Below, one piece after another: positions 1-8,667 of a stretch of 23,671 nucleotides of DNA. Numbering within the stretch: position 1 is the first letter of the stretch; each line of letters starts with the position of its first letter. The notes beneath the pieces were generated by a model. That model ran no database searches. It had not been told where the DNA came from and saw only the letters and a program-made list of their open reading frames with translations. This DNA comes from JASMTM01 sp964441735 (GTDB lineage Bacteria > Thermotogota > Thermotogae > Petrotogales > Kosmotogaceae), in contig CAYTVB010000027.1 of NCBI GenBank assembly GCA_964441735.1, positions 1 through 23,671 of the forward strand, given 5' to 3'. The position numbers and the translations under genes were made by a program.

Positions 1-1611
1 ATGGGATTTTCTGAGTTTGAGATTTTTGTCAATATCATAGATTGCATCTATTCTTTTTTGGATAATATCAGGATCATTTGAAGAAGGCTGTCCACCTCCA
101 CCAATACAACCACCCGGACAAGCCATTATTTCTACAAAATCATATTCTGCTTCTCCGTTCTTTATTCTATCGACCAATTCTATGACATTTGCTGCACCAT
201 GAGCCACTGCAACCCTTAACTCTGCGTCCTTCATCTTAATAGTTGCTTCTTTAACACCTTCTATACCTCGAACTTCATCAAAATCAAGCTTTGGTAGTTC
301 TTCACCCGTATAAAGTTCATAGGCCGTCCTTAATGCAGCTTCCATAACACCGCCTGTAGCTCCGAAGATTGCTCCTGCTCCGGTCGAAATTCCCAAAGGT
401 TTGTCATATTCATCTTCTTCAAGTGATTCATAAGGAATTTTCTTTACTTCAATCATCTTTCCTAATTCACGTGTTGTTATGACAGTGTCAACAGCATCAA
501 GACCATTAACCTTCAATTGCTCTCTTAGCTTCTCATCTTTTTTGGCTGTACATGGCATGACTGAAACAACATAAATATCCTCTGGATTAACATCGATTTT
601 TTCTGCAAAATATGTTTTGACTGCAGCACCCAGCATTTCGTGTGGAGATTTTGCAGAGGATAGATTTTCCGTAAATTCAGGATATCTCTTCTCCATAAGA
701 TTTACCCAGGCTGGACAACAGGATGTAAACATGGGAAATTTTCCACCATTTTTGACTCTATCAAGCAGTTCCGAACCTTCTTCCATGATTGTTAAATCTG
801 CAGCAAAATTGGTATCAAATACATAGTCAAAACCAAGCTGTCTTAAAGATGCAACCATTTTTCCCGTACTTATCGAACCCGGTTTTTCGCCAAATTCTTC
901 GCCGAGCGCAACTCTTACTGCAGGCGCTGTTTGAACAACCAAAACTTTATTATGTTTATTTATCTCATTCATTACCTGCCTGAATTCCATTCTCTCAGTT
1001 ATTGCACCTACAGGACATAGATAAGCACATTGACCACAATTAATACAATCAGTTGCAGAAATTGGTGCATTAAAAGAAGGAAGTGGCAGTGAATCATGAC
1101 CTCTATCTGTCATAGAGAGTATTGATAATCCTTGAAGTTCTTCACATGCACGTATACAGCGACCACAATTTATACATTTATTCATATCTCTGAATAATGA
1201 TGGGCTGCTTTCGTCATAGGCTTCATTTCTTAGTTCTTTAGGAAACATGTCCTGAACATCATACTGATAAATCAAATCTTGAAATTCACATTTTCCGTTG
1301 ACATCACAGGTCATACAGTCATTGGGATGGCTTGAAAGAAGCAAAGCAAGATTGAATTTCACAGCTTTTTCAACACGTTCACTGTTTGTCTTGATAACCA
1401 TACCATCATCCACATATGTGGAACATGCTGGACTTAGATTTTTTGCTCCTTCAATTTCTACCACACAAACCCTGCATGAACCAACAATAGAAAGTGAAGG
1501 ATGATAGCACAAAGTAGGAACGTCCATTCCAATTTCTCTTAAGGCTTCAAGTACAGTTTGACCTGCTGTGACTTCATGTTTTTTACCATTGACAGTAATC
1601 GTTACGGGCAC
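1..1611 (-). CDS. hydA: [FeFe] hydrogenase catalytic (alpha) subunit HydA, 3' end cut by window edge
   Basis: Catalytic subunit of a cytoplasmic [FeFe] hydrogenase, which makes H2 from protons; in Thermotogota the HydABC complex uses NADH plus reduced ferredoxin (family knowledge). Seen here are 537 residues. An N-terminal [2Fe-2S] ferredoxin domain has Cys35, Cys46, Cys49 and Cys63. It is followed by a His-x3-Cys-x2-Cys-x5-Cys cluster motif and two [4Fe-4S] motifs (CINCGRC, CINCGQC). The H-cluster domain carries TSCCPAW (Cys298/299), MPCTAKKDE (Cys354) and MACPGGCIGGGGQP (Cys498, Cys502), so all H-cluster ligands are present. The reading frame leaves the window at codon KSH, where the small-subunit-like region begins, so the C-terminus is missing. 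Start: GTG 9 bases after GGAGG; an in-frame TTG at 1614 (6-base spacing) is possible. It appears to be first in its transcript, so other hyd genes, if linked, would lie beyond position 1. Confidence 0.95.
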   Translation of the reverse strand, partial: MPVTITVNGKKHEVTAGQTVLEALREIGMDVPTLCYHPSLSIVGSCRVCVVEIEGAKNLSPACSTYVDDGMVIKTNSERVEKAVKFNLALLLSSHPNDCMTCDVNGKCEFQDLIYQYDVQDMFPKELRNEAYDESSPSLFRDMNKCINCGRCIRACEELQGLSILSMTDRGHDSLPLPSFNAPISATDCINCGQCAYLCPVGAITERMEFRQVMNEINKHNKVLVVQTAPAVRVALGEEFGEKPGSISTGKMVASLRQLGFDYVFDTNFAADLTIMEEGSELLDRVKNGGKFPMFTSCCPAWVNLMEKRYPEFTENLSSAKSPHEMLGAAVKTYFAEKIDVNPEDIYVVSVMPCTAKKDEKLREQLKVNGLDAVDTVITTRELGKMIEVKKIPYESLEEDEYDKPLGISTGAGAIFGATGGVMEAALRTAYELYTGEELPKLDFDEVRGIEGVKEATIKMKDAELRVAVAHGAANVIELVDRIKNGEAEYDFVEIMACPGGCIGGGGQPSSNDPDIIQKRIDAIYDIDKNLKLRKSH

Positions 1612-1632
1612 CAAAAAGCACCTCCATTCAAT

Positions 1633-1662
1633 ATTTTAGCGACTTTGTGAATTTTCTATCAA
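1633..1662 (-). promoter_or_regulatory. Candidate promoter for hydA
   Basis: On the minus strand TTGATA (1662-1657) is followed after 18 bases by TAAAAT (1638-1633). The expected start of transcription lies only a few bases before the GGAGG at 1625-1621, giving a short leader like that predicted for fba. The match is reasonable but the region is AT-rich, so it could be chance. Confidence 0.4.
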
Positions 1663-1735
1663 TTAATTTTATCATATTTATTGTTAATGTACAGTCCCGC
1701 TCTTTGAAATTAACTTTAAAGAAAATTAATTATTT

Positions 1736-1765
1736 AAAAAAATGGTCCGGCCAATGCCGGACCAT
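1736..1765 (-). terminator. Intrinsic terminator of the large exported-protein gene
   Basis: A perfect 10-bp stem, ATGGTCCGGC / GCCGGACCAT, with a four-base loop (1752-1755). On the minus strand it is followed directly by a run of T (complement of the A run at 1736-1742). It lies about 25 bases after the stop codon of the gene at 1789-6618 and separates it from hydA. The + strand side has no T run, so it is one-directional. Confidence 0.9.
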
Positions 1766-1788
1766 CAGTTAAAAATCAAAACTGATTA

Positions 1789-4700
1789 TTAAAATCTATT
1801 AATACCAGGAATAATCAATATCACTCCAGGATCGTACTCGTTCTTAGCTTCAATTCTTCCACCTACGGCAAGGACAGAAATGAAATTGCGATTAACAATC
1901 CAATCAAAATAGTCAGAAAGAGTCATTGTATTGGGTTTTTTCTCATAATCATAGACATACTCTTCTGATTTACTAATTCCGGTAACCACTTCTTCTCCTT
2001 CTGCATAGGCTTTCGAAGAATCTATATTGTCACTAAACAAACCGGTCAGAGTTATTACTTCTTTTACATCATGCCATTTTAAGCCTGTTTCGATAATTTT
2101 TTCAGTTCTAGTAGAAGATTCTAATTTGTTTGCTTCATTCCACGACTCAAACACCGGTTCCCATTCAGCACTAATTCTTTTATTTTGGGCATCAACATAA
2201 ACTAACCATGTTCTTGTTATGCTAAGATTTTTGTTCGATATATTATCTACAAGCATTCCACCGTTGAATATAGTAGTATAACTCATAAGATTTGCAGTGC
2301 TATAACCCTTTTTAATTAGTTTTTTGTGTTCTTCAAAAGCAAGTGCTGAAAAGAGTGTGGTTCTCGGATCAGTTAGCGTAACTGCATCTTTGAAGTCTAT
2401 AGTTTTTAGAATTCGTCCGTCAAGATCCATGTAATTGTTGTTGGCAGGCACAACCAATGTAAGTAAATCTTCTTTTTCTCTTGAGGTTGTTCCATAGTAC
2501 AAATTGCCAGTTTTATCAAGTACAAACCTGAATGTGCAATTACCAAGTTCGACTTCCGGTATGAAAGGTTCAATTTTTCGACGAGATTCTAACAATTCTA
2601 TAGCAGGCACTTCCCACACTAGATATCCATTAACAATATTTGCAGAGATTTCTTTATCATCTTTTATCGCTTCATAATTGTACATAACCTCTTCATTTGT
2701 TGCAATTAAGTAACCATCGAAAAGGTTTTCGATATCATCTGTAAATGTCTCTTCCTGTAGTGAAGAAGTTCTTGCCATGTCATATTTGAACATTGGCCAG
2801 TAATTATCAGCAGGTCCTTCATTCATATCTCTAATAGCATACATATTTCTATCATGTGATCCTATGTAGATATTTCCATTTTCAATGATTAACGGACTTG
2901 CCCAGAACCAATCGTCTGCCTTGAATCTCCATATAACTGAACCATCGGTCTTTAGCGAATACAACGTACCATCAAGAGATCCGAAAACAACTGATCCATC
3001 TTTAGCTAAAGCGGGAACTGAATGCACAGGACCTTTTGTTTCGTATTCCCAAAGCAGTGTACCATCATCTGCCAGTGCGTAGAATGCCCAGTTATAAGAC
3101 CCGAAATAAATATTTCCTTCAGGTCCGATTGCAGCTCCGCCTTTTATAGCTTCACCAGTATGGAATTTCCAGTTCAGGTTTCCATTTTTGTTAACTTTAT
3201 AAAGATTGCCATCATTTGATCCAAAAACGATATCTCCTTTTTCAGAAATGGCAGGACTGGACTCAACTTTACCTTTTGTACTGTATGTCCATAATAGCTC
3301 ACCTTTCTGAGTTAGTGCGTAAAGATTTTCATTTGCACCTACAAATACATTGCCTTCCTCACTTATAGCTGCTGTTGATTTAATTTCTTCCGATAATTTT
3401 CTAGACCAGAGAATTTCACCATTTCTTGCTATCGCATAAAATATTCCATCGCCGGTGCCAACAAATACTATTTTATTAGCTGATACTGCAGGACTTGCCT
3501 CAACTTTGCCTTTCAACTTTACACTCCATTTATGTTCACCATTTGAAGTAACAGCGTAAAAGTTTCCGCTATTATCTCCAAAATATATTGTTCCATGATC
3601 ATATATGGCTGGAGTAGAAATAATTTTATCATTTGCTTTAAAACTCCACACAAGCTTCCCATTTTGTGGATCTCTAGCATACAGTGTATTGTTTGCTGCA
3701 TACACTATCCCGGGTTCACCATAAGCAGCGCTTGAAAATATCAAATCATCGTGAGAAATTTTCCATAAAATGTCTTTTGGATTTAGTACAGTTGGTGTGA
3801 AAGATTGGACAATCTCTTGAGCCACTCCACCAAAATCATCTTTAGCAATTATTTTCCAGTAGTAACTTTCTCCATAATCTAAATCCTCTAACAGATACCT
3901 CTGCTTTTTCGTCGTTGTCTTTAGTGTCAGCTCATCTTTTTCTTTTCCTACAAACACATCATATACCAGTCTATCTCCGTCAGGATCAAATCCCTTCCAC
4001 TGAAGTTCTACCACATTTGTTATATTAAATTCTCCATCTTTTGGATAAATAAGTTCTATCTGTGGAGGTCTGTTTTTATCAATAACTTCGAAGTTATATT
4101 CCTTAGTGATTGAATCTATTCCATCAGATATTTCAAAAACAGCCGTGTACTTACCAGAATCTTCATAACCTGGATTGAAAATATATATTTCATCATCAGT
4201 TATTTTACCTGGACCAGATTTCAGTTCATAAGTAAGTGAATCTCCATCAATATCAACAAAATATTTATTGAGGCTTAACTCTAGTGAATCGGTCTCTTTG
4301 ATTTCCCAGATATCAAAATCACGATATTGTACAGGTGGATGATTTAGAGTTTCGAATATCCATTCAGGACCTTCTGTTGTTAGTGAATCTGATTCTTCAC
4401 GAATATCCTTGACAAAAACCTTCCATTTATACTCTGTGTGAGGTTGTAGCACTAACACAATACTGCTCTCTTTTAGTTCTTCTTCTTTTATTTCTCTTCC
4501 ATTACTACTATGAGCAACAAAATCATATTCCAGTTCGTCGCCATCTGGATCTGAAGATTCCCAGGAAAATCTAACCTTAATTGGTATTCCATCATTTACA
4601 TATTCAGTTTGGGGATTAGAAGGTTTATCAGGGGCTCTGTTAACGTCAATTACTGTAACCTGATAGGATTGAATATCTTCGCTTCCATATCCATCGGAGG

Positions 4701-6618
4701 CGTGAATGATTATGTTATATTGACCGGCAGCTTCATAATCTGGTCTGTAAATCAATTTATGACCAACTAATGAACAGCTTGCTGGAGCATCAAGAATTTC
4801 ATATGCTATTTCATCTCCATCTTCTTCATAAGTATAATCATGAAGATCAATGAATAACTCCTGCCCTTCTTTCACTGAAAAACAAGCCGGTTTAAGAATA
4901 ACAGGCCTGTTCAATGTACTAAATGTCCATATTTGACTTTCAGAGTATAGTGAGTCGTCTTCATCTCTTATATCACTAACAGCTACCTTCCAGACATATT
5001 TTGTGTGAGGTTTGAAAGAACCTTCAAATTCATTATTGCCAACTATAGCAAAAGGAGTATCAGGAAGTTTATCTTCACCTATATAAAGTGAGAAATACAT
5101 ATCATCATTATCAGGATCCTTTGCAGTCCATTTCAATGTATAGTCAAGTGCCACATTTTCTTTCTTGTCTTCGGGATCTACAAGTTCCACGGAGGGACTC
5201 CTGTTGACATCCTCTACAACTACTTCGAAACTAAACTCCCTGGTATCAAAACCATCACTAACAGCTAGAGTTATAACTTTTATTCCCTGACTATCATAAT
5301 CTGGCTCATAAATAAATGCACTGTTATCCAATTTCCCAGGGCCGGAAACAATTTCATACGAAAGTGCGTCTCCATCTTTGTCACTACTGTATTCTTTTAA
5401 ATCAATTCGTAATATTTCTCCTTCCTTAATATTTTGAGCTGGTATTTCTAATAAGGGAGGATTATTCATTGTTGATAACTCTATCAAATCACTTTTAGTT
5501 ATTGCTCCAGACGTATCTTTAGCAATTATTTTCCAGTAATAATTGGAGTGAGGATCCAGAGGAACTTTCAACATAGTAGTTTCAAGATTGCCACCAACCT
5601 TTTCAATAGTCCCAGGTTCACTTCCAAGAAAAATATCGTATGTTAACTTATCATTATCTGGATCAGAACAACTCCATCTAAGTATAGTGTCAGTTGGTAC
5701 TTCCGTGTAATTACCAACTGGCATTGGTTTGTTTGGTGGTCTATTGGTATTTAATACTCTGAGTTCAAAATATTCTTTCGTTGATTTGTCACCGTCACTG
5801 GCAGAAATTCCAACTTCATATACTCCTGCATCTTCATAATCAGGTTGATAACTGTAAAAACTATCATAAATCTCTCCAGGACCTTTAATGAGTTCGAATT
5901 TCAATGGATCATCATCTGGATCATAAGCGTAATCCAAAAGGTTCATTTCGAGTTTTGAACCTTCTGCTACTGTTTTTAAAGAAATATTAATCACCGGAGA
6001 AGAGTTGAAAGTTTTGAATGTCCATATAGGACTTTCTGCTTTTGCTCCTCTGCCATCATCAACAATGACCTTCCAGTAATACAGTCTATTACCTTTTAGA
6101 GATGGTTTAAACGTAAGTGAATCGTAGTCAGTAATCATTGGTTCAGTCAGCGGGGTTTCGGTTGAAATATAAATATCATAAAACAAATAATCGCTGTCTT
6201 CATCCTTTGCATACCATATTAATGTTGGGCTTTTTGGAACATTCTTCGCTTCGTCTTCAGGATAAAGAAGTTGAATCTCAGGAAGTCTGTTGGGAATTTC
6301 ATCTACCTTAACCACTACTTCACCCTCAAGTTTGCCACCTGTTGTATCAACAATTACACTAATCGTAAAGAAACCAAGCTCATTCGGAGCTTTCCAAACA
6401 GCAGTACCATTTTTATAATCTCTGATTATCTCACCTTCAGCTGGTTCCCATTTATACCCTAATATTCCACCACCAACAGCTTCACACCTAAGAAACACTC
6501 TGCCGTTGGGCCCGGTAATAAATGGAACAGCGGTTACAGTGTTTATTTTCAAATCAAAAGAAAACATGCTAATCGATATCAATGAAAGTAAAAAGATGAG
6601 AATTAATGTTCTCTTCAT
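1789..6618 (-). CDS. Large exported protein: Ig/FN3 module array, eight-repeat PQQ-like propeller, unassigned C-terminal domain
   Basis: 1609 residues. The N-terminus (MKRT then a hydrophobic stretch to about residue 20) is a signal peptide. Then come a PKD/Ig-like domain (about 25-105) and alternating modules from about 109 to 944. There are five FN3-like modules, each with a [YE]Y.W.[VI] strand and DP(D)ND/DGD motifs, and four Ig/cadherin-like modules, each with Y.P.Y(E/D).(A/S)G. and a DG motif. Residues 944-1275 hold eight propeller repeats (W..., SxPA, I(Y/V)FG(S), LYA) followed by WPMFKYD, typical of PQQ-like (YncE/BamB-fold) proteins. About 325 further residues match nothing I recognise. 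Likely surface-located and binding glycans or other proteins (inference). The start is ATG at 6618, 8 bases after GGAGG; an upstream in-frame GTG overlaps the ribosome binding site and is rejected. It has tandem TAA stops and a terminator, so it is a single-gene transcript. Confidence 0.9.
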   Translation of the reverse strand: MKRTLILIFLLSLISISMFSFDLKINTVTAVPFITGPNGRVFLRCEAVGGGILGYKWEPAEGEIIRDYKNGTAVWKAPNELGFFTISVIVDTTGGKLEGEVVVKVDEIPNRLPEIQLLYPEDEAKNVPKSPTLIWYAKDEDSDYLFYDIYISTETPLTEPMITDYDSLTFKPSLKGNRLYYWKVIVDDGRGAKAESPIWTFKTFNSSPVINISLKTVAEGSKLEMNLLDYAYDPDDDPLKFELIKGPGEIYDSFYSYQPDYEDAGVYEVGISASDGDKSTKEYFELRVLNTNRPPNKPMPVGNYTEVPTDTILRWSCSDPDNDKLTYDIFLGSEPGTIEKVGGNLETTMLKVPLDPHSNYYWKIIAKDTSGAITKSDLIELSTMNNPPLLEIPAQNIKEGEILRIDLKEYSSDKDGDALSYEIVSGPGKLDNSAFIYEPDYDSQGIKVITLAVSDGFDTREFSFEVVVEDVNRSPSVELVDPEDKKENVALDYTLKWTAKDPDNDDMYFSLYIGEDKLPDTPFAIVGNNEFEGSFKPHTKYVWKVAVSDIRDEDDSLYSESQIWTFSTLNRPVILKPACFSVKEGQELFIDLHDYTYEEDGDEIAYEILDAPASCSLVGHKLIYRPDYEAAGQYNIIIHASDGYGSEDIQSYQVTVIDVNRAPDKPSNPQTEYVNDGIPIKVRFSWESSDPDGDELEYDFVAHSSNGREIKEEELKESSIVLVLQPHTEYKWKVFVKDIREESDSLTTEGPEWIFETLNHPPVQYRDFDIWEIKETDSLELSLNKYFVDIDGDSLTYELKSGPGKITDDEIYIFNPGYEDSGKYTAVFEISDGIDSITKEYNFEVIDKNRPPQIELIYPKDGEFNITNVVELQWKGFDPDGDRLVYDVFVGKEKDELTLKTTTKKQRYLLEDLDYGESYYWKIIAKDDFGGVAQEIVQSFTPTVLNPKDILWKISHDDLIFSSAAYGEPGIVYAANNTLYARDPQNGKLVWSFKANDKIISTPAIYDHGTIYFGDNSGNFYAVTSNGEHKWSVKLKGKVEASPAVSANKIVFVGTGDGIFYAIARNGEILWSRKLSEEIKSTAAISEEGNVFVGANENLYALTQKGELLWTYSTKGKVESSPAISEKGDIVFGSNDGNLYKVNKNGNLNWKFHTGEAIKGGAAIGPEGNIYFGSYNWAFYALADDGTLLWEYETKGPVHSVPALAKDGSVVFGSLDGTLYSLKTDGSVIWRFKADDWFWASPLIIENGNIYIGSHDRNMYAIRDMNEGPADNYWPMFKYDMARTSSLQEETFTDDIENLFDGYLIATNEEVMYNYEAIKDDKEISANIVNGYLVWEVPAIELLESRRKIEPFIPEVELGNCTFRFVLDKTGNLYYGTTSREKEDLLTLVVPANNNYMDLDGRILKTIDFKDAVTLTDPRTTLFSALAFEEHKKLIKKGYSTANLMSYTTIFNGGMLVDNISNKNLSITRTWLVYVDAQNKRISAEWEPVFESWNEANKLESSTRTEKIIETGLKWHDVKEVITLTGLFSDNIDSSKAYAEGEEVVTGISKSEEYVYDYEKKPNTMTLSDYFDWIVNRNFISVLAVGGRIEAKNEYDPGVILIIPGINRF

Positions 6619-6666
6619 GAAGTACACCTCCTTATTTTATGAGAATATTTGAAGATTAATTATTTT

Positions 6667-6694
6667 TATATAACGCTATAACACACAATTACAA
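6667..6694 (-). promoter_or_regulatory. Candidate promoter for the large exported protein
   Basis: Minus strand TTGTAA (6694-6689), 16-base spacer, TATATA (6672-6667). A second possibility is TTGACT at 6722-6717 with TAAATT at 6698-6693 (18-base spacer). Each is a partial consensus match in an AT-rich 277-base divergent intergenic region (6619-6895) that otherwise shows no gene or hairpin. I cannot choose between them from sequence alone. Confidence 0.25.
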
Positions 6695-6817
6695 TTTACC
6701 AAAAATACAGCGTTAAAGTCAATTAAATGATCGTCACAATACGGTTTCTAACAAAAACAAAACTTGAATTTTGTTACTATCCTAATACTTGAATTATGGT
6801 AATAATATTATAGCTGG

Positions 6818-6826
6818 TGTTATACT
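6818..6826 (+). promoter_or_regulatory. Candidate extended -10 promoter for the moaB-like/kinase operon
   Basis: TGTTATACT is a TGn-extended -10 (TATACT). No good -35 lies 16-18 bases upstream. The leader to the GGAGG before the gene at 6896 would be about 50 bases. Confidence 0.3.
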
Positions 6827-6895
6827 CTAAATGGTTTTTATTTTTGATAATACTTCATAAGAAATCAGCATTTATTAATTTTTGGAGGTAAGAAA

Positions 6896-7360
6896 ATGTC
6901 TTATAAGGCTTCTATTATCAGGATTCTTGAAGAGGCTTACGATGCTGAAACTTCCGACACTGTCGTAAACTGTTGCAGGATACTCAAAGAAAATGGTTTT
7001 AAAATATCAGAAAAACTTGATGTAGAACCTGTTATGAGTGTAATTAAAGACACGGTTTACAACAGAACGCGTGAGAGTGATCTCGTAATAATTCTGGGTG
7101 GAACAGGTTTATTGTTCGAAGATGTTTCACCGGAGGCAATACTTTCGATAATTGATAAGAAGGCCACTGGTATAGAAATTGCAATGATACACAATGCACT
7201 TAAAAATGACAGTTCACTTTCACTATATCGTTGCACTGCAGGAACTATCAAGAATTCACTTGTTTTATGTATACCGGGATTTAAACGTTCTTTATCGTGG
7301 TTTCTGGATCCGGTTATTGAACCTTCTAAATCTCTCATTGATATGTGGAAGGAAGAATGA
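6896..7360 (+). CDS. Divergent MoaB/MogA-like (molybdopterin-binding fold) protein
   Basis: 154 residues, ATG with GGAGGTAAGAAA in front. The centre has the family signature DLVIILGGTG followed by EDVSPEAI, corresponding to GGTG....D(V)TPEA of MoaB/MogA, which adenylylate molybdopterin. A downstream R..AG......L..PG block also fits the family, and the length is about normal. Differences: the PD(E/D) segment before the GGTG strand appears to read VEP, losing a normally conserved Asp, and the P-G-(F)-x-E-x-M-R segment reads TGIEIAM with no Arg. No other molybdenum-cofactor gene is present. It is followed with no gap by two deoxynucleoside kinases, so it may bind a different nucleotide-like ligand (inference). 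The fold assignment is fairly safe; the activity is not. Confidence 0.75.
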   Translation: MSYKASIIRILEEAYDAETSDTVVNCCRILKENGFKISEKLDVEPVMSVIKDTVYNRTRESDLVIILGGTGLLFEDVSPEAILSIIDKKATGIEIAMIHNALKNDSSLSLYRCTAGTIKNSLVLCIPGFKRSLSWFLDPVIEPSKSLIDMWKEE

Positions 7361-7987
7361 ATGTTCTACGAAAAGTTAAGAAACAAATATATTGCTGTTG
7401 ATGGTGTTATCGGGGTAGGCAAAACAACACTGGCAAAGTTTTTATGTCAGCGTTACTCTTTACCTATGATTCTCGAGGTAGTTGAAGAGAATCCTTTTCT
7501 CTCGAAATTTTATGAAGATATGGAAAGATGGGGTTTTCAAACCCAGCTTTTTTTCCTGGTGAGCAGGTTCGATCAGCAGGAAGTTCTTAAAAAAATCCTT
7601 GCAAAAGGGAGAGGCTTGGTTTCTGATTATACTTTTGAAAAGGATCAGTTGTTTGCATATCAAACACTAAAGGGTGATCATCTCAAACTTTACGATAGGA
7701 TTTTTAATATTCTTTATGAGCAGGTTACGAAGCCTGATGTAATAATATACCTTTATGCCTCCGCGGATATACTCATGAATAGAATTGCTTTAAGAGATAG
7801 GCCCTTCGAGAGAAAAATGAGCAGAGAATACATTAGTATGTTGCACGATGCTTATGAAAAGCATTTCAACAATTACGATAATGAGAATAATGCGAAAATA
7901 CTTAGAATAGATACCACCGATATAGATTTTGTAAAAAAAGAAACTGATCTAAATGAAATTCTAAATTCTTTGGAGGAAAAGCTCTAA
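7361..7987 (+). CDS. Deoxynucleoside kinase, deoxyguanosine-kinase-like
   Basis: 208 residues. Phosphorylates a deoxynucleoside to its 5'-monophosphate for dNTP salvage in the cytoplasm. The P-loop is GVIGVGKTT (15-23). It is followed by E(V)VEENPFLSKFYEDMERWGF and QTQLFFLVSRF, the typical substrate-site region of the dNK family, and the LID Arg cluster RDRPFE. In place of the usual DRS motif it has SDYTFEKD; as I recall, the Bacillus dGK (YaaG) has ADYHIYKN at this place, which is why I call it dGK-like. The ATG directly abuts the TGA of the moaB-like gene, with AAGGAAG serving as ribosome binding site inside that gene's end. Its TAA overlaps the next ATG (TAATG), so translation is coupled to the second kinase and the two may form a heterodimer, as in Lactobacillus kinases (inference). 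Confidence 0.9.
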   Translation: MFYEKLRNKYIAVDGVIGVGKTTLAKFLCQRYSLPMILEVVEENPFLSKFYEDMERWGFQTQLFFLVSRFDQQEVLKKILAKGRGLVSDYTFEKDQLFAYQTLKGDHLKLYDRIFNILYEQVTKPDVIIYLYASADILMNRIALRDRPFERKMSREYISMLHDAYEKHFNNYDNENNAKILRIDTTDIDFVKKETDLNEILNSLEEKL

Positions 7988-8667
7988 TGATATTGGGTGT
8001 TTGCGGAAACATAGGTGCGGGGAAGTCTTCACTAACCTCTATTCTTAAGGATAGATTGGGCTTTGAAGCAGTATACGAAGCGGTTGATACCAATCCATAT
8101 CTGGAAGATTTTTATAACGATATGAAACGCTGGAGTTTCCATTCTCAACTATTCTTCCTCATTAAGAGGTTTGATTTTCTAAAACAGGTAGATGACCAGG
8201 GAACGGTAATTGTTCAGGATAGAACGATTTATGAAGATGTTGAAATATTTGCACGCAATCTTTTTCTTATGAACCATATTGATGAACGAGACTGGAATTT
8301 ATATAAAGAAACATTTACTACACTTGTCGATCATCTTAAAACGCCTAGAGGAATTGTATATATAAGATGTTCAGTAGATAAACTAAACGAAAGAATAAAA
8401 AAACGAGGGAGAGGATTTGAGAGTGAAATAAATAGATCCTACCTTGAAAGACTGAACAACCTTTACGAAAATTGGTTCAATGATTTCAGTGTTGCAAAAA
8501 AGCTTGTAATAGACGGTAATAAATACGATTTCGTTGAAAATAAACAACACAGAGAATTTGTAATTAACATGGTTAGAGATTTTGTTGTTTCATTATTTGA
8601 TGGTATCCAGGAAGAATTGTTTAACGATAAAATTAAAGGTTCTCTTGTAAAAAAGAAATATCAATAA
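7987..8667 (+). CDS. Deoxynucleoside kinase, deoxycytidine/deoxyadenosine-kinase-like
   Basis: 226 residues. The P-loop is GNIGAGKSS (7-15), then EAVDTNPYLEDFYNDMKRWS and a QDRTIYED motif (Asp78, the DRS motif) followed by IFARNL, then the LID region RGRGFE. These fit the dCK/dAK branch (YaaF type) of the dNK family, in contrast to the dGK-like gene just upstream. The start ATG shares one base with the upstream TAA. The last 35 bases overlap the 3' end of the opposite-strand HAD gene. After the LID there is a somewhat long Lys-rich C-terminus (to residue 226), which lies in the overlap. Substrate specificity cannot be read with certainty. Confidence 0.9.
   Translation: MILGVCGNIGAGKSSLTSILKDRLGFEAVYEAVDTNPYLEDFYNDMKRWSFHSQLFFLIKRFDFLKQVDDQGTVIVQDRTIYEDVEIFARNLFLMNHIDERDWNLYKETFTTLVDHLKTPRGIVYIRCSVDKLNERIKKRGRGFESEINRSYLERLNNLYENWFNDFSVAKKLVIDGNKYDFVENKQHREFVINMVRDFVVSLFDGIQEELFNDKIKGSLVKKKYQ

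Noticed and set aside
1675..1700. TTGTTAA half-site upstream of hydA that could be part of a Rex operator
   Set aside because: Only one half matches; the four-base spacer is followed by CAGTCCC instead of TTAACAA, so no palindrome is formed.
6619..6627. Upstream in-frame GTG as start of the large exported protein
   Set aside because: The GTG is part of GGAGGTG, the ribosome binding site for the ATG at 6618.
7057..7338. 93-codon open frame on the minus strand inside the moaB-like gene
   Set aside because: It is a shadow of a gene with clear family motifs, has no ribosome binding site and its product has no recognisable pattern.
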